From Monocercomonoides exilis (lineage: Eukaryota > Preaxostyla > Oxymonadida > Polymastigidae), in NCBI GenBank assembly GCA_001643675.2, contig LSRY02000020.1:1357501-1421500 (forward strand): a stretch of DNA of 64,000 nucleotides, written 5' to 3'. The notes under the pieces were generated by a model. The model made no database searches and was not told the DNA's origin. It saw only the letters and a program-made list of their open reading frames with translations. Shown piece by piece: positions 1 to 11,085 of this stretch. Each line of letters begins with the position of its first letter. Position 1 is the stretch's first letter. Both the position numbers and the translations under genes were made by a program.

Positions 1-1385
1 TTTTCATACCCGTTTTGGATTCTGCACAAATGGAAAAAACAGAAAACACAACGAAGATCATTTTTATGGGGAATTTGCTTCTTCCATGCAATCTTTTGTT
101 TCAAATTGTGACTACCATTAACAATGAAAAGTCAATTTCAACGTTCCATTTCAAAGACGAAGATTGCGTTTCGGAGACAAAAATCTTCTCTGTTATTAAT
201 TCGGGCTTTGTTGATTCAGCTCCAGAAGAAGCAGAAGTATCTGTGTGCATTCTATTTGGGAATACCTACAATCCATCGTCTACTGAATCATTCATTTTGA
301 AGAACAAAAGTGAAACTGAACAAAATGGAGATGGCAATGTTGTGAAAGGAGAAAACAAAATTGAATGGGGCATTATTGCCTTTATTTGTTGCGTTGTCGT
401 TCTTTTAATTTTTGCAGTAATGTTTGTTGTTGTAATTGTACTTTTGCGAAAGAAACTGAATGAAGCGGAAAAGAAAGCGAAGAAAACAGGATCGGAATAC
501 GAGCAAATAAATGAAAATGCAGAAAGGAGAAGGGAAAACGATGGAAAAAGCTTTGAAATGAGTGAGATGCCATCCACGATTCTGGAAGGGATGACGAGCC
601 AAATTCCACTTCTGATAGACAATGATGAAATTCTTCCAGAGCCTCCATCAATGACTGATGAAATTCTGAATGAAAATGATCTGCCAGATTTGGAATCTCC
701 ATTGCCATTGTCTGAGGATGCTTCTGTTTCTGGGGTGTTGCAACCGCATTCATTAAGTGTTATATCAGCAAAGAAGCCATTTCGAGAAAAGGAGAAAAAG
801 AACATCAAAACATTGCATTCAGTGATTCATTCAGTGCAAGGTAATTTTACAATGGGAACAAGAGCGATGGATGTTGTTGATGGGAAGGAGGTGGTTTTGG
901 CGGTGGCAGAACTGTTTGAGCATTTGATTTCAGTTGGAGACGAAAGGGCGGAAATGATGGCAAGGCAGCTGTGTCCATATACAATCTTTGTTGAGGAAGG
1001 AAGTAATGAAATATTTGTTTTGACAGAGGAATTGGAAGATGAAAAGCAAAATAATGAACTGAGGCGATGGAAGGCTCCAGAAATGGGAGATGAAAGCGAT
1101 GAAAATGAGGAAGTGGAAGATGATGAAGTTGAAAAAGCAGTTGTTTTCACACTTGGACTGATTTTCCATGAAATGGCAACAGGGGAAGTGCCTTTGAGCG
1201 AGTGTGACGCGGAGGAAGCGCAGGAGATGATGAGAGATGGGGTGCGACCGCTGACAGAAGGAATTGAAGGAGAAGAGCTGGTTGAGTTCTTGGAAAATAT
1301 GTGGGCAGATGAACAAAACGATAGGCCTTTTCTGAATGAAATTATTGAAAAATTGAAAACTTTTTTTGATAATGAAGAAGATTGA
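1..1385 (+). CDS. single-pass membrane protein with degenerate kinase domain (5' end outside window)
   Basis: The reading frame is open from the first bases of the window to a TGA at 1383-1385, so the start lies upstream; about 460 residues are visible. A charged and Ser/Thr-containing outer segment is followed by a hydrophobic helix rich in Ile, Val, Leu and Phe (about nt 366-450), then basic residues (RKK), which suggests an outside-in single-pass topology. The cytoplasmic part is acidic and ends in a region resembling the C-lobe of a protein kinase: an APE-like motif (KAPEM, near nt 1070), a hydrophobic FTLGLIFHEMATGEVP stretch like kinase helix F, and a closing NDRPFLNEIIEKL like subdomain XI. 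I see no HRD, no DFG and no clear ATP-binding lysine, so an inactive pseudokinase is likely. Family membership is by motif reading only. The ligand and role are unknown. Confidence 0.6.
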   Translation, partial: FIPVLDSAQMEKTENTTKIIFMGNLLLPCNLLFQIVTTINNEKSISTFHFKDEDCVSETKIFSVINSGFVDSAPEEAEVSVCILFGNTYNPSSTESFILKNKSETEQNGDGNVVKGENKIEWGIIAFICCVVVLLIFAVMFVVVIVLLRKKLNEAEKKAKKTGSEYEQINENAERRRENDGKSFEMSEMPSTILEGMTSQIPLLIDNDEILPEPPSMTDEILNENDLPDLESPLPLSEDASVSGVLQPHSLSVISAKKPFREKEKKNIKTLHSVIHSVQGNFTMGTRAMDVVDGKEVVLAVAELFEHLISVGDERAEMMARQLCPYTIFVEEGSNEIFVLTEELEDEKQNNELRRWKAPEMGDESDENEEVEDDEVEKAVVFTLGLIFHEMATGEVPLSECDAEEAQEMMRDGVRPLTEGIEGEELVEFLENMWADEQNDRPFLNEIIEKLKTFFDNEED

Positions 1386-2394
1386 AATTATAAAAAGAAA
1401 TAAATTTAAAGAAAGAAAAATGAGTGTTGAACAAGGAATGCAAGAGGTGGAAAATGACAATGTGTTTCAGAATGATTATCAGTTATCAATTGTGGATGAA
1501 TTATATCATTTGGGGAAAAAACGAAACAATTTATCAGAATTGAAGAAATAATAGCTAAGATTCAATGGATTTGAAAAAGAAAGATTAATAATTCTTGAGA
1601 TTCCCTGAACGATTAAAAAAATGTCAGATTCAAATTTTGGTGAAGAATGTCATGAAAGCATGGCAGAAAAAGCAAAATGTGCAGAAATAACATGATTGCA
1701 TAAAATATAATGCAAAACATATTCATTGATTTATATTGGAACATTATTAGGCTGTGCTATTTAATATTACAACTTTATGTGAATAGTCAAAAATTCGTGT
1801 TCTTATGAGATATTTTTTGACATTATGCTTATTTATTTCATTTTGACTCCAAAATTTGGAGCATATTTTAGAAAATATTTGCTTTCATACATCTTTCCTC
1901 ACAAATTTTTGCGTATAAACACCCAAGAAGACTTTTTAAAATTATTTAAATTATTGTTATATATTTAGTCTAGGGGCGCTTTGCTTTGAAGTTTTTATCT
2001 ATTTTTACCAATTTTGTATCACTTGATCAAATAAAATTGTCAAAATTAAAAGAACAAATTGTTTATTAGTTGTGTGAATCGTCATTTTTTCTTTTCAAAG
2101 AGTTATTCATTTGTCAACAAAATTTTAATTTTAAAGATGTTGAGTGTTGCTTCAGTTTATTTTTCATTTGAAAAAGAGGACAATTACACATACTTGGACG
2201 TGTCATTATTAAAAATTAATACAAAAGGGATATTGACTCATTTCCTTTGATGTTATAAAAAATGAATTTTTAAACATCACAAAAGATAATATTATTCTAG
2301 CAGAAATTTGAATCGTTCAGTTTGATCAAATATCTGTTCCAGATAACCAAATATTAAAAAAAAACTTTTCAAATAAAATAATCAAAATAAAAAA
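1386..2394. other. AT-rich intergenic region, no supported gene
   Basis: This stretch separates the pseudokinase gene from the first 5S spacer. It is very AT-rich with short open frames only. One frame at 1366-1551 overlaps the end of the upstream gene and contains a plausible-looking charged peptide from an ATG at about 1420, but nothing supports expression. I see no tRNA or other RNA gene. Confidence 0.6.
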
Positions 2395-2968
2395 AGTGAA
2401 AGAAAATGAGAGAGAAAAGAAAGTGCAAATAAATAGATGAATAAATGATTAATTGAATGAATGAATAAAAAACGAAAATAAGAAATCATCTGATGCACAT
2501 TTGAAATAAAACATAATGAGAAACACAATGATGTGAAGCGATTTCAAAAGTGAAAGTGAAAGAGAAAGAGAAAGAGAAAGAGAAAGTGAAAGAGAAAGAG
2601 AAAGTGAAATAAAAAGAGAAAGAGAAAGAAAAAGAGAAAACAGTTCATGAGGGATTGAATAAATGTGAAATTGAATGGTTGAAAGAATGGTGAATTATTG
2701 ATTGAATTGATAAAATAAATAATTGAGTGAGTGAGTGAGTGAATGAACTTTGAAAGTGAAAGAGTGAGAGAGGATGAGAATGTGGAAAAGAAGGAATGAG
2801 GGAAGGAAAGTAGAAAGAGTGAAGTGGTAATTAATAGAGAGTGGGAGGGTGTGAATGTGAATGTGTGAAAGAAAGGAGAAGAAAGTTATAGTTGAAGAGA
2901 AAGAGAAAGAGAAAGAAATTGAAAAAGAGGGAGAAAGAAAAAGAAAGAAATAAAGAAATAAAGAAATA

Positions 2969-3016
<48 letters not shown>

Positions 3017-3080
3017 AAAGAAGGATAGATGGGGAAGATGGGGAAGATTATAAAAGGGATGGTTGAGGAAGTGTGTGTGA
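2395..3080 (+). repeat. divergent edge spacer of the left array
   Basis: This is the 5' spacer of the first 5S gene. It aligns along its length with the other spacers but carries substitutions that interior units lack, for example CATCTGATGCACATTTGA where interior units have CATCCAACGAACATTTGA, and a shorter GAGT run near 2724. It lacks the pyrimidine half of a unit. Divergence at the array edge is what weaker homogenisation of terminal units predicts. Confidence 0.8.
3049..3056 (+). promoter_or_regulatory. TATA-like box of 5S gene (representative, left array)
   Basis: TATAAAAG lies at -32 to -25 relative to the first base of 5S copy L1. The same octamer is at the same distance in all 24 left copies and, on the other strand, in the complete right copies. 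It sits in a conserved block of about 45 bases while most of the spacer is free to change. Upstream TATA-like elements are known for 5S genes of plants and fission yeast. Confidence 0.75.
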
Positions 3081-3195
3081 GCTACGGCCATAGTTGGTCA
3101 TACGCACCGGATCCCTTCAGACCTCCGAAGTTAAGCGGCCAACGCTGGGTTAGTACTTGGATGGGTGACCGCCTGGAAAAACCCAGTGCTGTAGC
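3081..3195 (+). rRNA. 5S: 5S ribosomal RNA, copy L1
   Basis: 5S rRNA is the small RNA of the large ribosomal subunit, made by RNA polymerase III. The gene was recognised from its strongly conserved centre and 3' half. Helix I closes the molecule: GCUACGGC at the 5' end pairs over 8 positions (one G-U) with GCUGUAGC at the 3' end. The internal control region is present: box A AGTTAAGCGGCC at +49 to +60 and box C GGATGGGTGACCGCCTGG at +79 to +96. A T-run follows at once. The mature end may include one to four of those U residues (to 3199). This copy follows the divergent edge spacer, but I see no change in the gene itself. Confidence 0.97.
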
Positions 3196-3205
3196 TTTTC
3201 TTTTT
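3196..3205 (+). terminator. Pol III T-run terminator (representative, left array)
   Basis: TTTT directly follows helix I of the 5S gene, then C and a run of five T. Four or more T on the coding strand is the usual Pol III stop. The first T4 is present in every copy; the second run is T5 in most copies and T4 in copies L8, L10, L12, L15 and L17. Confidence 0.8.
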
Positions 3206-4290
3206 CATCTTTTTCATCTTATTCATTATTTTTTCTCTTTTTTCTTTTTTCTTATCTTTATTTTTATTTTTATTTTTATTTTTATTTTTATTTTTATTTT
3301 TATTTCTATTTTTATTTCTATTTTTAATTTTCTTTTTTTTATCTTTTTCTTTATCTCATTTTCTTTTCTTTTTTTTCTTTCTTTCCTTTTTCTCTTTTTC
3401 TCTTTTTCTATTTCTCATTCATAGAACCTCTTCTCTTTTCTTTTCACACCTTCTCTTCTTTTCTCTTCACTTATTCATTCCTCTCCTCTTTTTCAATTCT
3501 CCTTTTCACTTTTTCCTCTTTCCCTTCACTTTCTATCCTGCCTTCATTATTAATTATTATTTTTCTTTAACTATCATTCCCCACATTCCCTTCTATTACC
3601 CATCTCAAATCAATTTCTTAATTGGAAATATACAAGATGAATGAAAACAAAATGTTAAGAATACAAAATGAGAGAGAAAAAGAAAATCAGGGAGAAAGAG
3701 AAAAGAAAGTGCAAATGGATAGATGAATAAAGTGATGAACAAATGATCAATTAATTGAATGAATGAATAAAAAAAGAAAATAAGAAATCATCCAACGAAC
3801 ATTTGAGATAAAACATAATGAGAAACACAATGATGTGAAGCGATTTCAAAAGTGAAAGTGAAAGAGAAAGAGAAAGAGAAAGAGAAAGAAAAAGAGAAAG
3901 AAAAAGAAAAAGAAAAAGAAAAAGAAAAAGAAAAAGAGAAAACAGTTCATGAGGGATTGAATAAATGTGAAATTGAATGGTTGAAAGAATTGTGAAATAT
4001 TGATTGAATTGATAAAATGAATAATTGAGTGAGTGAGTGAGTGAGTGAGTGAATGAATGAATGAATGAACTTTGAAAGTGAAAGAGTGAGAGAGGATGAG
4101 AATGTGGGAAAGAAGGAATGAGGGAAAGAAAGGAGAAAAAGTGAAGTGGTAATTAAAAGAAAGTGGGAGGGTGTGAATGTGAATGTGTGAAAGAAAGGAG
4201 AAGAAAGTTATAGTTGAAGAGAAAGAGAAAGAGAAAGAAATTGAAAAAGAGGGAGAAAGAAAAAGAAAGAAATAAAGAAATAAAGAAATA

Positions 4291-4338
<48 letters not shown>

Positions 4339-4402
4339 AAAGAAGGATAGATGGGGAAGATGGGGAAGATTATAAAAGGGATGGTTGAGGAAGTGTGTGT
4401 GA

Positions 4403-4517
4403 GCTACGGCCATAGTTGGTCATACGCACCGGATCCCTTCAGACCTCCGAAGTTAAGCGGCCAACGCTGGGTTAGTACTTGGATGGGTGACCGCCTGGAA
4501 AAACCCAGTGCTGTAGC
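4403..4517 (+). rRNA. 5S: 5S ribosomal RNA, copy L2
   Basis: Complete copy, 1322 bases after L1. Its 3' spacer carries a G at 4867 that is also found after L3 and L4 but not after other copies. Confidence 0.97.
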
Positions 4518-5723
4518 TTTTCTTTTTCATCTTTTTCATCTTATTCATTATTTTTTCTCTTTTTTCTTTTTTCTTATCTTTATTTTTATTTTTATTTTTA
4601 TTTTTATTTTTATTTTTATTTTTATTTCTATTTTTATTTCTATTTTTAATTTTCTTTTTTTTATCTTTTTCTTTATCTCATTTTCTTTTCTTTTTTTCTT
4701 TCTTTCCTTTTTCTCTTTTTCTCTTTTTCTATTTCTCATTCATAGAACCTCTTCTCTTTTCTTTTCACACCTTCTCTTCTTTTCTCTTCACTTATTCATT
4801 CCTCTCCTCTTTTTCAATTCTCCTTTTCACTTTTTCCTCTTTCCCTTCACTTTCTATCCTGCCTTCGTTATTAATTATTATTTTTCTTTAACTATCATTC
4901 CCCACATTCCCTTCTATTACCCATCTCAAATCAATTTCTTAATTGGAAATATACAAGATGAATGAAAACAAAATGTTAAGAATACAAAATGAGAGAGAAA
5001 AAGAAAATCAGGGAGAAAGAGAAAAGAAAGTGCAAATGGATAGATGAATAAAGTGATGAACAAATGATCAATTAATTGAATGAATGAATAAAAAAAGAAA
5101 ATAAGAAATCATCCAACGAACATTTGAGATAAAACATAATGAGAAACACAATGATGTGAAGCGATTTCAAAAGTGAAAGTGAAAGAGAAAGAGAAAGAGA
5201 AAGAGAAAGAAAAAGAAAAGAAAAAAGAAAAAGAAAAAGAAAAAGAAAAAGAAAAGAGAAAACAGTTCATGAGGGATTGAATAAATGTGAAATTGAATGG
5301 TTGAAAGAATTGTGAAATATTGATTGAATTGATAAAATGAATAATTGAGTGAGTGAGTGAGTGAGTGAGTGAATGAATGAATGAATGAACTTTGAAAGTG
5401 AAAGAGTGAGAGAGGATGAGAATGTGGGAAAGAAGGAATGAGGGAAAGAAAGGAGAAAAAGTGAAGTGGTAATTAAAAGAAAGTGGGAGGGTGTGAATGT
5501 GAATGTGTGAAAGAAAGGAGAAGAAAGTTATAGTTGAAGAGAAAGAGAAAGAGAAAGAAATTGAAAAAGAGGGAGAAAGAAAAAGAAAGAAATAAAGAAA
5601 TAAAGAAATAAAGAAAGAAAGAAAGAAAGAAAGAAAAGAAAGAAAGAAAGAAAGAAAGAAAAGAAGGATAGATGGGGAAGATGGGGAAGATTATAAAAGG
5701 GATGGTTGAGGAAGTGTGTGTGA
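4518..5723 (+). repeat. spacer of a typical left-array unit (anatomy)
   Basis: After the 5S gene the + strand is pyrimidine-rich for about 400 bases, including an (ATTTTT)n run at about 4581-4650. At about 4915-4985 the composition flips: a block containing CCCATCTCAAATCAATTTC and AAAACAAAATGTTAAGAAT joins pyrimidine-rich to purine-rich sequence. The purine half then holds a non-repetitive block at about 5105-5180, a (GAAAAA)n run at about 5195-5255, a second non-repetitive block at about 5262-5345, a short (GAGT)n(GAAT)n run at 5347-5388, a long (GAAA)n run at about 5610-5660 and the TATA-like promoter block. All left spacers share this order; only run lengths and a few bases vary. No second RNA gene is visible. 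Confidence 0.85.
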
Positions 5724-5838
5724 GCTACGGCCATAGTTGGTCATACGCACCGGATCCCTTCAGACCTCCGAAGTTAAGCGGCCAACGCTGGGTTAGTACT
5801 TGGATGGGTGACCGCCTGGAAAAACCCAGTGCTGTAGC
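5724..5838 (+). rRNA. 5S: 5S ribosomal RNA, copy L3
   Basis: Complete copy, 1321 bases after L2. The (GAAA)n run before it has an extra A near 5637 that interrupts the register. Shares the downstream G variant (6177). Confidence 0.97.
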
Positions 5839-6921
5839 TTTTCTTTTTCATCTTTTTCATCTTATTCATTATTTTTTCTCTTTTTTCTTTTTTCTTATCT
5901 TTATTTTTATTTTTATTTTTATTTTTATTTTTATTTTCTATTTTTATTTCTATTTTTAATTTTCTTTTTTTATCTTTTTTCTTTATCTCATTTTCTTTTC
6001 TTTTTTTCTTTCTTTCCTTTTTCTCTTTTTCTCTTTTTCTATTTCTCATTCATAGAACCTCTTCTCTTTTCTTTTCACACCTTCTCTTCTTTTCTCTTCA
6101 CTTATTCATTCCTCTCCTCTTTTTCAATTCTCCTTTTCACTTTTTCCTCTTTCCCTTCACTTTCTATCCTGCCTTCGTTATTAATTATTATTTTTCTTTA
6201 ACTATCATTCCCCACATTCCCTTCTATTACCCATCTCAAATCAATTTCTTAATTGGAAATATACAAGATGAATGAAAACAAAATGTTAAGAATACAAAAT
6301 GAGAGAGAAAAAGAAAATCAGGGAGAAAGAGAAAAGAAAGTGCAAATGGATAGATGAATAAAGTGATGAACAAATGATCAATTAATTGAATGAATGAATA
6401 AAAAAAGAAAATAAGAAATCATCCAACGAACATTTGAGATAAAACATAATGAGAAACACAATGATGTGAAGCGATTTCAAAAGTGAAAGTGAAAGAGAAA
6501 GAGAAAGAGAAAGAGAAAGAAAAAGAGAAAGAAAAAGAAAAAGAAAAAGAAAAAGAAAAAGAAAAAGAGAAAACAGTTCATGAGGGATTGAATAAATGTG
6601 AAATTGAATGGTTGAAAGAATTGTGAAATATTGATTGAATTGATAAAATGAATAATTGAGTGAGTGAGTGAGTGAGTGAGTGAATGAATGAATGAATGAA
6701 CTTTGAAAGTGAAAGAGTGAGAGAGGATGAGAATGTGGGAAAGAAGGAATGAGGGAAAGAAAGGAGAAAAAGTGAAGTGGTAATTAAAAGAAAGTGGGAG
6801 GGTGTGAATGTGAATGTGTGAAAGAAAGGAGAAGAAAGTTATAGTTGAAGAGAAAGAGAAAGAGAAAGAAATTGAAAAAGAGGGAGAAAGAAAAAGAAAG
6901 AAATAAAGAAATAAAGAAATA

Positions 6922-6969
<48 letters not shown>

Positions 6970-7033
6970 AAAGAAGGATAGATGGGGAAGATGGGGAAGA
7001 TTATAAAAGGGATGGTTGAGGAAGTGTGTGTGA

Positions 7034-7148
7034 GCTACGGCCATAGTTGGTCATACGCACCGGATCCCTTCAGACCTCCGAAGTTAAGCGGCCAACGCTG
7101 GGTTAGTACTTGGATGGGTGACCGCCTGGAAAAACCCAGTGCTGTAGC
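7034..7148 (+). rRNA. 5S: 5S ribosomal RNA, copy L4
   Basis: Complete copy, 1310 bases after L3. Last copy with the downstream G variant (7501). Confidence 0.97.
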
Positions 7149-8246
7149 TTTTCTTTTTCATCTTTTTCATCTTATTCATTATTTTTTCTCTTTTTCTTTT
7201 TTTCTTATCTTTATTTTTATTTTTATTTTTATTTTTATTTTTATTTTTATTTTTATTTCTATTTTTATTTCTATTTTTAATTTTTCTTTTTTTTATCTTT
7301 TTCTTTATCTCATTTTCTTTTTCTTTTTTTCTTTCTTTCCTTTTTCTCTTTTTTCTCTTTTTCTATTTCTCATTCATAGAACCTCTTCTCTTTTCTTTTC
7401 ACACCTTCTCTTCTTTTCTCTTCACTTATTCATTCCTCTCCTCTTTTTCAATTCTCCTTTTCACTTTTTCCTCTTTCCCTTCACTTTCTATCCTGCCTTC
7501 GTTATTAATTATTATTTTTCTTTAACTATCATTCCCCACATTCCCTTCTATTACCCATCTCAAATCAATTTCTTAATTGGAAATATACAAGATGAATGAA
7601 AACAAAATGTTAAGAATACAAAATGAGAGAGAAAAAGAAAATCAGGGAGAAAGAGAAAAGAAAGTGCAAATGGATAGATGAATAAAGTGATGAACAAATG
7701 ATCAATTAATTGAATGAATGAATAAAAAAGAAAATAAGAAATCATCCAACGAACATTTGAGATAAAACATAATGAGAAACACAATGATGTGAAGCGATTT
7801 CAAAAGTGAAAGTGAAAGAGAAAGAGAAAGAGAAAGAGAAAGAAAAAAGAGAAAGAAAAAAGAAAAAGAAAAAGAAAAAGAAAAAGAAAAAGAGAAAACA
7901 GTTCATGAGGGATTGAATAAATGTGAAATTGAATGGTTGAAAGAATTGTGAAATATTGATTGAATTGATAAAATGAATAATTGAGTGAGTGAGTGAGTGA
8001 GTGAGTGAATGAATGAATGAATGAACTTTGAAAGTGAAAGAGTGAGAGAGGATGAGAATGTGGGAAAGAAGGAATGAGGGAAAGAAAGGAGAAAAAGTGA
8101 AGTGGTAATTAAAAGAAAGTGGGAGGGTGTGAATGTGAATGTGTGAAAGAAAGGAGAAGAAAGTTATAGTTGAAGAGAAAGAGAAAGAGAAAGAAATTGA
8201 AAAAGAGGGAGAAAGAAAAAGAAAGAAATAAAGAAATAAAGAAATA

Positions 8247-8294
<48 letters not shown>

Positions 8295-8358
8295 AAAGAA
8301 GGATAGATGGGGAAGATGGGGAAGATTATAAAAGGGATGGTTGAGGAAGTGTGTGTGA

Positions 8359-8473
8359 GCTACGGCCATAGTTGGTCATACGCACCGGATCCCTTCAGAC
8401 CTCCGAAGTTAAGCGGCCAACGCTGGGTTAGTACTTGGATGGGTGACCGCCTGGAAAAACCCAGTGCTGTAGC
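8359..8473 (+). rRNA. 5S: 5S ribosomal RNA, copy L5
   Basis: Complete copy, 1325 bases after L4. From here on the downstream variant site reads A. Confidence 0.97.
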
Positions 8474-9549
8474 TTTTCTTTTTCATCTTTTTCATCTTAT
8501 TCATTATTTTTTCTCTTTTTTCTTTTTTCTTATCTTTATTTTTATTTTTATTTTTATTTTTATTTTTATTTCTATTTTTATTTCTATTTTTAATTTTCTT
8601 TTTTTTATCTTTTTCTTTATCTCATTTTCTTTTCTTTTTTTCTTTCTTTCCTTTTTCTCTTTTTCTCTTTTTCTATTTCTCATTCATAGAACCTCTTCTC
8701 TTTTCTTTTCACACCTTCTCTTCTTTTCTCTTCACTTATTCATTCCTCTCCTCTTTTTCAATTCTCCTTTTCACTTTTTCCTCTTTCCCTTCACTTTCTA
8801 TCCTGCCTTCATTATTAATTATTATTTTTCTTTAACTATCATTCCCCACATTCCCTTCTATTACCCATCTCAAATCAATTTCTTAATTGGAAATATACAA
8901 GATGAATGAAAACAAAATGTTAAGAATACAAAATGAGAGAGAAAAAGAAAATCAGGGAGAAAGAGAAAAGAAAGTGCAAATGGATAGATGAATAAAGTGA
9001 TGAACAAATGATCAATTAATTGAATGAATGAATAAAAAAAGAAAATAAGAAATCATCCAACGAACATTTGAGATAAAACATAATGAGAAACACAATGATG
9101 TGAAGCGATTTCAAAAGTGAAAGAGAAAGAGAAAGAGAAAGAGAAAGAAAAAGAGAAAGAAAAAGAAAAAGAAAAAGAAAAAGAAAAAGAAAAAGAGAAA
9201 ACAGTTCATGAGGGATTGAATAAATGTGAAATTGAATGGTTGAAAGAATTGTGAAATATTGATTGAATTGATAAAATGAATAATTGAGTGAGTGAGTGAG
9301 TGAGTGAGTGAATGAATGAATGAATGAACTTTGAAAGTGAAAGAGTGAGAGAGGATGAGAATGTGGGAAAGAAGGAATGAGGGAAAGAAAGGAGAAAAAG
9401 TGAAGTGGTAATTAAAAGAAAGTGGGAGGGTGTGAATGTGAATGTGTGAAAGAAAGGAGAAGAAAGTTATAGTTGAAGAGAAAGAGAAAGAGAAAGAAAT
9501 TGAAAAAGAGGGAGAAAGAAAAAGAAAGAAATAAAGAAATAAAGAAATA

Positions 9550-9597
<48 letters not shown>

Positions 9598-9661
9598 AAA
9601 GAAGGATAGATGGGGAAGATGGGGAAGATTATAAAAGGGATGGTTGAGGAAGTGTGTGTGA

Positions 9662-9776
9662 GCTACGGCCATAGTTGGTCATACGCACCGGATCCCTTCA
9701 GACCTCCGAAGTTAAGCGGCCAACGCTGGGTTAGTACTTGGATGGGTGACCGCCTGGAAAAACCCAGTGCTGTAGC
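9662..9776 (+). rRNA. 5S: 5S ribosomal RNA, copy L6
   Basis: Complete copy, 1303 bases after L5, the shortest spacing of the left array. Its 5' spacer has one GTGAAA fewer near 9115, a variant also seen before L23. Confidence 0.97.
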
Positions 9777-10858
9777 TTTTCTTTTTCATCTTTTTCATCT
9801 TATTCATTATTTTTTCTCTTTTTTCTTTTTTCTTATCTTTATTTTTATTTTTATTTTTATTTTTATTTTTATTTCTATTTTTATTTCTATTTTTAATTTT
9901 CTTTTTTTTATCTTTTTCTTTATCTCATTTTCTTTTCTTTTTTTCTTTCTTTCCTTTTTTCTCTTTTTCTCTTTTTCTATTTCTCATTCATAGAACCTCT
10001 TCTCTTTTCTTTTCACACCTTCTCTTCTTTTCTCTTCACTTATTCATTCCTCTCCTCTTTTTCAATTCTCCTTTTCACTTTTTCCTCTTTCCCTTCACTT
10101 TCTATCCTGCCTTCATTATTAATTATTATTTTTCTTTAACTATCATTCCCCACATTCCCTTCTATTACCCATCTCAAATCAATTTCTTAATTGGAAATAT
10201 ACAAGATGAATGAAAACAAAATGTTAAGAATACAAAATGAGAGAGAAAAAGAAAATCAGGGAGAAAGAGAAAAGAAAGTGCAAATGGATAGATGAATAAA
10301 GTGATGAACAAATGATCAATTAATTGAATGAATGAATAAAAAAAGAAAATAAGAAATCATCCAACGAACATTTGAGATAAAACATAATGAGAAACACAAT
10401 GATGTGAAGCGATTTCAAAAGTGAAAGTGAAAGAGAAAGAGAAAGAGAAAGAGAAAGAAAAAGAGAAAGAAAAAGAAAAAGAAAAAGAAAAAGAAAAAGA
10501 AAAAGAGAAAACAGTTCATGAGGGATTGAATAAATGTGAAATTGAATGGTTGAAAGAATTGTGAAATATTGATTGAATTGATAAAATGAATAATTGAGTG
10601 AGTGAGTGAGTGAGTGAGTGAATGAATGAATGAATGAACTTTGAAAGTGAAAGAGTGAGAGAGGATGAGAATGTGGGAAAGAAGGAATGAGGGAAAGAAA
10701 GGAGAAAAAGTGAAGTGGTAATTAAAAGAAAGTGGGAGGGTGTGAATGTGAATGTGTGAAAGAAAGGAGAAGAAAGTTATAGTTGAAGAGAAAGAGAAAG
10801 AGAAAGAAATTGAAAAGAGGGAGAAAGAAAAAGAAAGAAATAAAGAAATAAAGAAATA

Positions 10859-10906
<48 letters not shown>

Positions 10907-10970
10907 AAAGAAGGATAGATGGGGAAGATGGGGAAGATTATAAAAGGGATGGTTGAGGAAGTGTGTGTGA

Positions 10971-11085
10971 GCTACGGCCATAGTTGGTCATACGCACCGG
11001 ATCCCTTCAGACCTCCGAAGTTAAGCGGCCAACGCTGGGTTAGTACTTGGATGGGTGACCGCCTGGAAAAACCCAGTGCTGTAGC
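10971..11085 (+). rRNA. 5S: 5S ribosomal RNA, copy L7
   Basis: Complete copy, 1309 bases after L6. The spacer before it reads TTGAAAAGAGGG where many units have one more A. Confidence 0.97.

Noticed and set aside
1366-1551. Small gene after the pseudokinase
   Set aside because: It overlaps the end of the upstream gene, has no family resemblance and sits in AT-rich DNA where short frames are common.
2059-2250. 63-codon frame in the intergenic region before the left array
   Set aside because: AT-rich, lacks a convincing start and shows no recognisable motif.
2831-3091. Repeated minus-strand open frames beginning MAVAHTHFLNHPF and, in the right array, + strand MAVAHTHSLNHPF
   Set aside because: Antisense translations of the start of the 5S gene and its GAAA/GAGT spacer; lengths and frames change with repeat number.
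3029-3424. Repeated + strand open frames beginning MGKMGKIIKGMVEE in nearly every left unit
   Set aside because: They translate the 5S promoter block and gene, then the pyrimidine spacer (Phe/Ile-rich). The frame shifts freely with microsatellite length, so there is no coding constraint.
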